From Sipunculus nudus (taxonomy: Eukaryota > Annelida > Sipuncula > Golfingiida > Sipunculidae): a stretch of DNA of 64,000 nt. Below the pieces are notes generated by a model that saw only the letters and a list, made by a program, of their open reading frames with translations, was not told the DNA's origin and searched no databases. The translations under genes were made by a program, and so were the position numbers. The stretch is from contig CM049311.1 in assembly GCA_026874595.1 (NCBI GenBank), forward strand, positions 65,451,953 to 65,515,952, read 5' to 3'. Positions 27,601 through 39,600 of this stretch are shown here, piece after piece. Within the stretch, counting starts at the first letter, position 1; each line of letters starts with the position of its first letter.

Positions 27601-30600
27601 TTAAAGATTTACATTATAATCATTTATTACAGAGTACATAGTTTTACAATATTAATGCCATCAGATTGAGCAGACCAGGTGACATTCTTTGAATGAAAAC
27701 ATATATGGAACTTTATCCATCAGATTGACTTTATTTCCGTTATGGTCCTGTGGGCATGTAGACTGGTTGAAGCAATATCCCAGAGTGTATGCTCCTTGAT
27801 CCAACTTGATCTCAAACTCCGAGCATCAATCAACCCTTTACCATTTACACCAGTACCTGCCGTGAGCGAACCCGAGCACGAGCGGACACCTTTAATGTAC
27901 GAACACTAAGCCATTGTCCGGACGCGTTTCCCATTAAAATTGACTTATCATGAGCGGACACCTGCAGGGGACAGGGGACAGTAATATTTGGTTGAAAACC
28001 CTATCATGAGCGGACACCCGAGTCAGAAATCCGGACGGACACCGACTCACGGAGATCGTTTTCAGTACATGACCAGATGACCGAGGGGTTTCCCATGCTG
28101 ACCAACCTAACACGCTTCAATGCGTAATACCAGAGAGCTTCGTCCGATAAGCTCTCTGGTAATACGCCACTCGCAGTCAATGCCAACAGCCAATAAAATG
28201 ACGTTGTTTGATCACATGAGCCATCAACTGCTTGTAAACACGCGGTCCTGAGGGGTTTCCCTTGTTCAATTTAACAATAACATCAATTCATAATACCCCT
28301 CTCTGAGTCAATGCTGACAACCAATAAAGTGAGACTTTTTGATCACATGAGCCATCAACCGCTTGTAACATCAGCCTCCCTGCCAGCACTATTGTCAAGT
28401 GTTTTGCCAGTTGTGGCATATCTCCTGACAAGATGAACACACCATCTACTGAGCCTGACACAGAGCCAACATACCTCCCCACCAGCAAGCAGGAACAGTA
28501 CAGGGACCTTCTGGGGGGTATGACCTGGGATGAGTTTGTCCTGGTTGACTCTGCGACAGCCACCAGTGACAGTCCAGACAACTTTGAAGAGGATCTGCTA
28601 GCAAGGGCTCGTGGTGAGACTAGGAAGGACAGTGAATCAGAGGATGAGGAAGAGTCTGCCCCGCCTGCCCCCTGCATCTCATCCACATTAGCTCTCTCAC
28701 ACATTCGGGAGATCAGCCACTTTGCCTGGAGCACAGGAGATGCCAACATCATGGAACAGGCTGCCAAACTTCAGACACTACTCGTTGACTACAGACTAAA
28801 GCAAGTCCATACAGCCAAACAGAGATGTGTAACAGACTACTTCCTGAAGTGTTAGACTCATTTCATTGCCACTCATTTCCTTGTGATATGTATGTAATGT
28901 AAATATGCTAATTTCTTGTACATGTGTTTCATTTCCACTCATTTCCTTGTGATATGTATATAATGTAAATATGTTAATTTCTTGTACATGTGTTTAATTT
29001 CCACTCATTTCCTTGTCATATGTATATAATGTAAATATGTTAATTTCTTGTAGATGTGTTTAATTTCCACTCATTTCCTTGTCATATGTATATAATGTAA
29101 ATATGTTAATATTATGTTTTATTCTGGAATAAATCAATTTTCTATATTTAAGGTTTTTTTATTTCAACTGTTGAACCAATATCAGTACAATAATCACCCC
29201 CCCCCCCCCCCCTCGCTCAACCTACATCCATGCCCATATGTCCCTCCCTCTCACGAAGGGACACCTGCAATGTAGGAACACTTTGGCGAAATCCCGAAGG
29301 TGTCCCCTCACGACAGGTACTAGTGTATACTACTTCTAGGCAAGCACATATAAACATACATAGGGGTCCCATGAACATATGAACATTTTCAGTATTGTGT
29401 TTTGTGAATAAAGTAACAATCTTCATATACATTCATAATTAAGGCAGTTAAACAAACTTATTAGGGTTGAAAACAAAAACTGATGCACCAGTACTTCGCA
29501 ATACAAAGTCAAATAGGGTAGTTGTCACATCAGATTTATTGATTATCCAACATAAAAAGACATCCAATATGTCTCAGTGCCATATGAGGTCTGTATGGGA
29601 AAATGTCATGGGTTTGAAATGATTTTATTGGCTAATTGTTTGGAAATGGATAATATTAATGTTTTGGAATCACATGTTATTTTACAACATGTATATTTAA
29701 GAGTGTGCTTTTCATTTTATGAGTGAATTATCATGATACATATTTGTTCAATGAGATATGGTATCATTTCATAACAAGAACTTTCAGATTTACAAATATT
29801 GCAGTATTGTGTTGAGTGAGGAGGACATTGCTGGCCTGCCACATTTTCCAAGAGAGCATCTGAGACTTACCAAGTTCTTAGGGAGTGGAGCCTTTGGAGA
29901 GGTTTTTGAAGGAGTAGCATTGGACATCCTGGGATCAAATACAGGGGAAACAAATGTAGCAGTAAAGGTAAACATTTTAATACAACTCTTACGTCTTTAT
30001 TATAAATTTGGATATATATACTGTGTAAGATTCAGATCATTAACAGAGCATCTGCCTGAGATCCAGGTATCTGGCTCAGTTATGCAGAGACCTTGCTTCT
30101 GCAGGCCTCCTGGTATACTATATCATTATATTGAACAGGCATGAATGTGATCTGCTCCAAATCATACTGGCCAATCAAATCCATTTTTTACAAAAGTAAA
30201 CAGTACACTGAAATGAAAACTGTTCACATTTCTTATCAACAAGAACACATGTAATGGAAACTCACCATTTTTTTTACAAATCTTTATATGATTTGTCATA
30301 TTCTTGATAACATCTCTTGTTGCCAGACAGTAGATCTAAAAATAGAAACTGTTTGTTTTCCATGCTGCGTAGATGGGCATGAGTTCTCAAGCCACCCAGA
30401 TGGTTCCCATGTCTTGTAAATATTTCATGAAATAGCACACTCAGGGGGTGTGATGAAGTAAGGTCTCTGTTCAACCAAGCCTCAAACCAATGTGAATATG
30501 TTACATGCTTTTACAAAGTATTAGTCAAATATTGTTTATAGTGGAACGGTTGACAAATTGTTAATTTCTGTATTAAAATGCACTTTATATTTTTCAATAG

Positions 30601-33600
30601 TCTTCAGAAAGGAGCAGAGCTTCTGCAGTTTCTGGTGTCACAGCACATAATACACTTGCATGGTTTTGTAACATTGATTCTAATCATTTGACCTCTCAGT
30701 AAGCTATACAGGTCATATTATTTCCTCTAGTTATCCTCACCAGCTGTGCAGTTATTTAATTTTAATTCAGTCCAGTATATATAAACCTGCATGAAACAAC
30801 TATCAAACTTTACTGAGTTTCCTCACACAGCCATAGAGCTAAGTGTGCTCATCTAGAAACAGCCACAACACATGGACATTACATAATGACAGTAATTCTT
30901 CCTTCATCTTCCAGACTTTACAAAAAGGAGCAACAGATCAAGAAAAAGAGGAGTTTTTAAAAGAAGCTTTGTTAATGGGAAACTTTAAACATAATCATAT
31001 CCTTGGCATCTTGGGAGTGTGTATCCGTGATGACCCGCAGTTTATAATCATGGAGCTGATGGAATGTGGTGACCTTTTGTCCTACCTCAGGCAGTCAAGG
31101 TCAGCTCCAGTAAGTACAACAGCTGCTTCTACTTGCATAGAGATCTCAGTCATAAAAAGGGTTTTGACAAAGAAAGATTAGTTTCTCTGGCACCCCACAT
31201 CAATTTTGGAAGTAGCATAAAAATTGTTTATTTTGATGTCAAGTAGAAATTTACCAAGTTTGAGCTCCAGCCACTCTGACATTTCTTTGAAGAAAGTAAA
31301 ATGGTAATCTATTTTTTTTTAATTTTTTCGTGAATTATATTGGCTGTTTAGCAAAACAATTCTCTTATTACCATAATGTCCCTGATCATATGACCGTTTA
31401 TCCATGTGCACTGATTTATGAAAAAAGTGCCTGAGAAACATACTTTTATTTTTGGCCTTATCATATGATATATATTCTCCAATACAAAGGGGTCTGAAAT
31501 AAAAAAACAGTGACATTTCTGTAAGAATTATTAAATTATAGCCTTATGTAATTTTTCAACTTCAGCCTCATCGGTCAAGATGGAAATATAAGCTTGTGGA
31601 CATTTTTATGTTATTTAATCAGAAACATTCACCCAGAAGAATGAGAACTTGATGCTTCCCTTATGTTGTGTGGTTCTCATTTTAACTTTTTCATGTTTCT
31701 CATTATCATGAATTTTAATATATGTAACAGAATTATTTTAGTATTTTTTTAGCTCAGCTGACTGTAAGTCATCTGAGCTATAGCGATCACTCTTTGTCTG
31801 TCGTACGTCCGGACGTCCGGCCATCCAGCAAAACAGCCGTCTGTCCGTTAACAGGGTGCAAATAGGACCTGGAATCTTCAATTTTTACATCCAGAGATGG
31901 CCATGAAAAATCTCCTTGGAAACCTGGATTAGGTCCCTGTTATCCATATTCTTCAAGCTACAGGCGCCACCTGTATTTTTAGAATTATTTTCTCTGTTTT
32001 TGCGACTTTAAGAGATGCAGTCATCTGTTAACAGTGTACAAACTGTAACCTCTAAACCTGGAATCTTCTAACTTTACATCCGAAGAGGTTGAAGAAAAGT
32101 CTCCCTGGAAACCTGGAATTAGGTCTTTGTTACCCATATTCTTCAAGCTATGGGGCTCTGAAGTACCCCCCAGAATAATGAAAAATTTGATACAAAAGCT
32201 CAAGTATCTGAACAACTAATGCATTGATCACCATGATTTTTTGCATGGATATTGATCATGGAGTGTTACATCAGTTTTTTGCAGACTTATAGTGCCACCT
32301 GTATTTTTTTTTATTTTTTAATGATTTTTTTCTCTACTTTTAAGACTTTAAAAGATGCGGTCATCTGTTTACAAAGCACAAATCTTTATGTCTGAACCTA
32401 GAATCTTCTGTCTTGACATCTAGGGAGGTCTGTGAAAAATATCCTTGGAAACTTGAAATCAGGTCGCTGTAACCCATATCCGCCAAGCCATGGGGCTTAG
32501 AAGTACCTCCCAGAATAACTAAAAAATTGATACAAAAGCTTTAACATCTGAACAACTAATGCATTGATCACTCTGATTCTTTGCATGCATATTCCTCATA
32601 GAGTGTTTTATCAGTTCTTGCAGACTGGTGGTGCCACCTGGATTTTAAAAAAGTTTTTACACATTTTCTTTTTCTTTATTTGTGAGACCTACAAAGATGA
32701 GGTCGTCCCTTAACAAGGTACAAATTGTAAATATTGGTCCTAGAATCTTCTAACCTCCAGGGAGGTCTGTGAAAAATATCCTTGGAAACTTGAAATTAGG
32801 TCTCTGTTACCCATATTCTCTAAGCTATGGGGCTTATAAACACCCCCCAGCATTATTAAAAATTTGATATCAAGCAGAGCACAAATCATAACCATTTGAC
32901 CTGGAATCTTCTAACCTTAAATCCAAGGAGGTCCATAAAAAGTCTCCTTGGAAACATGAAATTAGGTCTCTGTTATCCATATTTTCTTAGCTATGGGGCT
33001 TATAAGCACCCCTCAGGATAAATGAAAATTTGATACCAAAGTAGGGCACAAATCATAACCATTGGGCCCAGAATCTTCTGACTTGATATCCTGAGAGTTC
33101 CTCAAAAGTTCTCCCCAAAAACCTGAAATTAGGTCACTGCGACCTATATTCTCAGGGTTTTGGGGTATGTTTGGGCACCCAAGAAATAATGCAAAATACA
33201 CACAAATTGTCGGATTTCTAAGGAAATTGGTTGGATTGTCATCAAATTTGTTGTGCTTATGGGGCTTGATGAACTTAAGCTAATATACATGAACAATGAT
33301 GCTTCCTACATTATCTTAATTAATTGCCTGTGCAAGGACATATTGTCAACATGTCAGTCGGCTGAGCGTCATGACCCATGGGTCACATGTGATACATTTG
33401 TTTCCAACATTAGTATGAAACTTTTGAAATAAGATCAGAATCATAGATAGATAGATATGCTTATGGGGACATAAATTTTAATCAGTATCTCAGATCTATA
33501 GTCATGTTTCTTAAGTAGTCAGGCATTTCTGCATATTTTCATCTCTGTGTTTTAACACTCATAATTGTTTCCTTATAGATACATTGTTGGGATTGCAACT

Positions 33601-36600
33601 TTAAATTGACAAGTAATCAACTTAAGTTATCTTTTTAATGTGTGTTTAATGTTTCTATTCAAGATGACAGATGGGAACTTGGCAATTGGTGAAATGGTCA
33701 CAGTGTGTGCACAAGTTGCTGATGGTTGCAAATATATGGAAAGCATGCATTTTGTACACAGGTAAGTGTCTAGGAATACAGAACTGTATTTCCTCCTTTT
33801 AAAGCCTCAGGATATGGGGGATTATCAGTTGAATATAGCATATATCCGGCCTTTTTGTAACTGTTCATTTAGAGTTTATTTTGAAATGTAGGCTCAGCTA
33901 TAAATTGTTTACATCATATAAAGACGATGCTTAATTGTTGTTGATTAATACATAATCATTTTCATTCATTGCAGAGACCTGGCAGCCAGAAATTGCCTGG
34001 TGTGTTACAGGAACGGTGAGCGTATTGTAAAAATAGGTGACTTTGGCCTGGCCAGAGATATATACCGCAGTGACTACTACAGGAAGGAAGGTCAAGGACT
34101 TCTTCCTGTCCGGTGGATGTCCCCGGAGTCCCTGATTGATGGAGTATTTACGACACAGTCAGATGTTTGGTAATTAAGTCATAAGTATTCATTTCTGTGT
34201 AGAGAACTTTATGCCTCAAACATGAAGTCGAAATCCTACTTTAATTTAAGGATTTTGGTGTGGTCTAAAAAAAGCATTATTCCACTCCAAACTTTACTGA
34301 TACACGTCCCCTCTTCAAACTCTCTCCAAAGATAGATTCTCACCTGGACTCTGGCCAAAGCCCTTATCAAAGCCTGTCAGGTTTTTTTCCCAGTCTTTTG
34401 AAAACTACTGCTGACTCTGCTTAAATTCATTTCTGCACAAAGATGTGTTTAAGATTTAAAAAAAAAAATCTTTATTTCACCTAGACCATCTCTCTGGATC
34501 ATTTATTTAATCTTGATTTATTACTTTTATTCATCTTAAAAATAACTTTTATCTTGATCTAAATATGATGTAGAACAGGTGAATATGTTACCTATGCCCA
34601 ACTCCGCTATTTTTGTAAATGATGAACATTTTGTATTATTAACTTATATGAATCTGAAACAGTTCACATGTATAATATTTACAGGGCATATGGTGTCCTT
34701 GTATGGGAAGTACTGACACTGGGTCAGCAGCCTTACCCTGCCCGAACAAACATTGAGGTTCTTCATTATGTGAGGGCTCAGGGTACCCTGGACAGGCCCA
34801 GGAACTGTCCAGATGACTTGTAAGTACTTGTACAGATGACTTGTTACTTCTGTTAATTACAGTATCATATTACCACTTACTGCTATGAAACAGGCCCACA
34901 CCCACCCTGACAAGTTCACCTGCTGGATACATGTGGCATATAATTTCTGATGGATGGGGCTGCATTAAAACCTTTGAGAAATCTTGTCAAATTTCTCTGC
35001 ATTTATAAGAAAATATTAAAAATGACCCCCATTAGGACACACTTGGCATTGTTCTCAACACTTAAACAATAAATATGGGAATTTTGGAGGCATTGCAAAA
35101 GAGGAGTGCAACCGTTTACCATCAGTTATAATATAGGAGGGTGGTTGACCTGTTTCATTATCAGGAAAGATGTAAACTTTTATAGAGACAGTGAATTGTT
35201 GTTAAGTAGTTACCTCCACTGTTTGAAAAGTAAAACCTGCATTACCTTTATTCCATTCTGAACATATTCTAAATAGTAAAGGTGTAAATGTATTTCATCT
35301 GCATTTCACCTATCTGATAGCCGTGACAACCCGACTCAGTAGGCAATCGGTTAATTGGGCTGGTAAGCCTACTCGAGTCGTGATACTAGTAATATTGAGG
35401 AATGTATTGCAGTGGTCTTGCATCTGATTGCATTCATATTGTGGAAAACGGCCCATAATCTCAATATTATGCTTGGAATTGTGAATAAACACAATAGTAT
35501 ATGTGTGAGCTCGCAACCCAAACTGAAACACCGTCTCCATGGACACGGGTCATTTCCTGTGTCGCCTGCAAGTTGCCTGCGTCCTGTAACCAGTGAGAGC
35601 CATGCTTGTGTTCATGTGGTCATAAATTCAACAAACATGCAGAGGGGTTTACCAATGTGCTGGGTTAAACAGGAACTTTTCTCGCTCATATTTGGTATTT
35701 TAAGAAAGTACACAAAAAAATGCTATCAAATGGTCTGGTTTATGTTGATTGACATTGTACCTGTAGCCCATGAAGCGTTGTTAGAAATGACGAAAATATT
35801 TGCATCTTCATAAGGCCTTATTATGTGATCCTCAGACGTAGATGTCATGACACCCTGGCGCTAGTAATCTGGTCGTAATGCCAGAGGGTCAATATGATGC
35901 TACCTATCTGATTGATGTTTATGGTACACAGGTATTCCTTGATGTTGCGATGTTGGGAGTATGAACCAGACCGGCGACCATCGTTCTGTAAAATTCATCA
36001 GGACCTATTAGAGCTTGAAGGTCGTGACCTTGAAGCTGAGATGATGGCAGCAGCTCAAGCTCCAGTAGATTACGCCCGGATAGCATCAGGTAACCTTAGT
36101 CATTAGGTTGACAAAAACATTACCCAGTACTGCATGTTGTGCCTGACAGTTAACAAATGTTACAGATTCCTCAACCCTGCATATTTTATATGATCAGATC
36201 GTAATTTGAATTTGGTTAAATAATAGTCCCTTGATGTCTGCTATGTTTGTCTTGATCTGTGATTTGTGCTGTACAGCTAATGTTTGATTTGATATATGAT
36301 ATATTTGGATGACATTTTGTTATTTGCATAAATATTTGGTAAACTTTATGTTGGTTATATTCTTTGGAACCCCTTAATAATCCCAGCATGCATCAGTAAG
36401 GCACCTTGGTGGCTTTAGTAGGGCTATATAAGACCATGAATGTTTATTATAATAAATTTTCTGGTACTCTTTTGTGGTTCATGTGATAGTAACAGTAGAA
36501 GCATACATTAGTGCTACATGCAACCAGGAACTTCCATTGACCATGATCTGTGGTCATAGACATCATATCTAAACTTTTGTTATAAATATGGTATGCATCT

Positions 36601-39600
36601 AACAGATTATTTGAGAGCACATTTATAAAGATCAATTTTGGATGAAAGTAATAGTTTAAAATGATATACAAAATATAGCAGAAAAGATTGGCATTGAAAA
36701 TGCTCAGGGAGTTATGAAAATTTTGAGTTCTTACTAAAACAGAACTATATTTATGCATTATATGCAGATAATTGTAAGGAGTCAAGAAGCCTCTACCTTA
36801 CTTTGCCTGGGTGTCTTGGTGCAAACTCTGCATGGACGATTCATAAAACATTATTTTGTATATATGGCTTGATCATGAAGTAACTTACAAAGAAGAGTTA
36901 ATGATGTTCTGAACACTATTGACCATTGCCAAATGATTTGCTGTTTGCATGTATTTCAAAATATTTGCTTGATTAGCTTGATCAAATTTTTGTATTTAAA
37001 AAAGGACATTGACATTGATGTTATTGACCTTGACATTGATATTATTGACCTTAACTCTTGAACCAGGTGGCATTGTGAATGAAGGATTTGATGTTGGACC
37101 TAATGAATTTAACTTGAAACCCAATCAGTCCCAAATATTGAGACCACCACCTGTATCAGGCACAGGTAAATGCCTCCATATAAATCTATGTGCTTTCTAA
37201 ATATCTCCGTTGACTCTACAAATGACTCGCTTTTGGTCTGCACTTGTGTGGCCATTTAACGCTGTGTAGCTAATGTGCCTCATAGAGCATGAAGCTGTTC
37301 TATCAGTGTGATCTGGGGGTCCTCTTGACTAATAATTATCAGTGGTGTCATGAAAAAACACAGCTTATATATCCAGTGCATACCAGTCGTGTTATTGGAT
37401 TATGTAAAATGAATATGTTAAATCTTAATTGAGAAGCTGTGGTACCAGTAATTTGATAATGCTGTTGTTAAGCAGTTTGTGTTTTCTCAGACTTCCTTCA
37501 AATAATGTGCCAAACAAAATTAATTTATGTCCCTGCATACTAAGTTCATTAAAATTTTACTACTTTTTACAAGTAAAAATAAAATTTAAATAATGAAAAA
37601 ATATTGAATTATGAAGGAACATTAAGATTAAAAGGAAAATTTTGTTTACATTCATGTATGCTTCAGTGTAATATTAACAAATAAAAGTATTTAAAGATCT
37701 CAGATATAAGGAAATCGCTCATTGGTGAAAATAGAAAATTATCCCTGAATATGCAGTTGTTAATAAATTATTGTATCCCCAGACAAAGTCGGGGGGATAC
37801 TATGTTTTCATACCGGTCCCGCCGCCGCCGCCGCCGCCGCATATGAATCTTGTTGGCGCGATAACCCAAAAAATATTTCACAGAACTTTACCAAACTTGG
37901 TATATGTATAGATATGGGTAAGAGGACGACGCCTATTTAAAATGAGGTCATGACCTTTACTAGGAGAGTGTCCTTGATACTATGTTTTCATACCAGTCCC
38001 GCCGCCGCCGCCGCCGCCGCATATAAATCTTGTTGGCGCAATAACCCAAAAAATATTCCACGGAACTTTACCAAATTTGGTATATGTATAGATATGGGTA
38101 AGAGGACGACGCCTATTTAAAATGAGGTCATGACCTTTACTAGGAGAGTGTCCTTGACCTTGAATAGGTCCAATTTTGGGGAAAATCACATAAATTCTTT
38201 AATATCTCAAGAAATCTTGCATGGATTTATCCCAAAATCAAGTTGATGGAAGATCATGGATAGGGTTGTCATGTTCCAGAAATTGGTGGCGCCACCTATT
38301 ATTCTTTACTTGTTTTCGTGCCGTTTAATACCCCCAAAATTGCCACCTTATAGTACTGTGAGCATTATAAGTCAAAAACTAATGGACAGATTTCTTTTAT
38401 ATTATGCATATACATAGGTATGGGTTATGGGATGATGTTTATTTAAATTGGGGTCATGACCTTTCCTATGATAGTGGCCTTGACCTTGAATATTGCCATA
38501 TATGGTGAAAATCACACACCTCTTATGATATCTCCAGTGTTGATAGCCATATGGATTTCAAACATGACTTATGTATGGCCCACCACTAAAGTAAGAACCC
38601 TATAGGTTCTAGGGTCATGAGGTCAAAGGTCAAAGTCACTGGACTCGCATTTTAAAAGATACTGTGGATGCATTTTAAGCCAAACTTTCATCCTAGGTCT
38701 TCCATCTTGAATATATAGCTCACTTGCCAATAGTGGATGATCCATATAAATTTTGGGGTCACAAGGTCAAAGGTCAAGGCCACAGGAGCTATCTGTCCAA
38801 AAATTAGTTTCTGGATGATAATACCTGCTTTTATTGATGTATTGATTTCAAACTTGACTTATATATGTTCCATTGAAAAAGTAAGACTCCAATTGATTTT
38901 GGGGTCATGAGGTCAAAGGTCAAGGTCACAGGACACATCTTTAAAAAGATTGTGGATGCATTTTCAGTCAAACATTTCATCTCAGACTTTTCATCTTGCA
39001 CATATAAGTCATCTGCCAATAGAGGAAGACCCCTATCAATTTTGAGGTCACAAGGTCAAAGATGAAGGTCACAGGAGCCATCTGTCCAAAAATTAGTTTC
39101 TGGATGATAATTCCTTCTTTCATTGATGTATGGATTTCAAACTTGACTTGCATTGACCCATTGGAAAAGCAAGACCGGAGTTGATTTTGGGGTCATGAGG
39201 TCAAAGGTCAAGGTCACAGGAAACCTCTTTAAAAAGATTGTGGATGCATTTTCAGCCAAACAATTCATCTCAGGTCTTTCATCTTGCACATATAGTTCAC
39301 CTGCCAAGAGTGGAAGACCCCTATCAATTTAGAGGTCAGTAGGTCAAAGGTGAAGGTCACAGGAGCCATCTGTCCAAAAATTAGTTTTTGGATGATAATT
39401 CCTGCCTTTATTGATGTATGGATTTCAAACTTGACTTGTATATGTCCCATTGGAAAGGCAAGACCAAAATTGATTTTGGGGTCATGAGGTCAAAGGTCAA
39501 GGTCACAGGACACATCTTTAAAAAGATGTGGATGCATTTTCAGCCAAACATTTCATGTCAGATCTTTCATCTTGCACATATAGTTCTCCTGCAAAGAGAG

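Larger units (their letters stand above)
27848..29325 (+). mobile_element. Complete pogo/Tigger-like DNA transposon, internally reduced
   Basis: Terminal inverted repeats are CACCAGTACCTGCCGTGAG (left) and CACTAGTACCTGTCGTGAG (right end read inward): 19 bp with two mismatches. They are flanked by TA (27846-27847 and 29326-29327). Subterminal GCGGACACC / GGGACACC repeats occur at both ends. A duplicated 50-60 bp block containing TTTGATCACATGAGCCATCA lies at about 28176 and 28312. It encodes one 140-aa ORF and a fourfold 66-bp repeat. At 1478 bp it is too short for a full transposase, so it probably depends on a partner. Confidence 0.8.

Noticed and set aside
28288-28767. 159-aa minus-strand ORF
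   Set aside because: It is the antisense shadow of the transposase-like ORF at 28433-28855, whose + strand product has recognisable features.
29775-29804. Alternative acceptor CTTTCAG at 29787 for the kinase exon
   Set aside because: Reading from it meets a stop in the required frame; the ATTGCAG acceptor at 29804 keeps the frame and gives the ROS1-like [13 protein letters not shown].
30030-30085. tRNA-like phrase suggesting a SINE
   Set aside because: Box A and box B are too degenerate and no tail or target duplication is seen.
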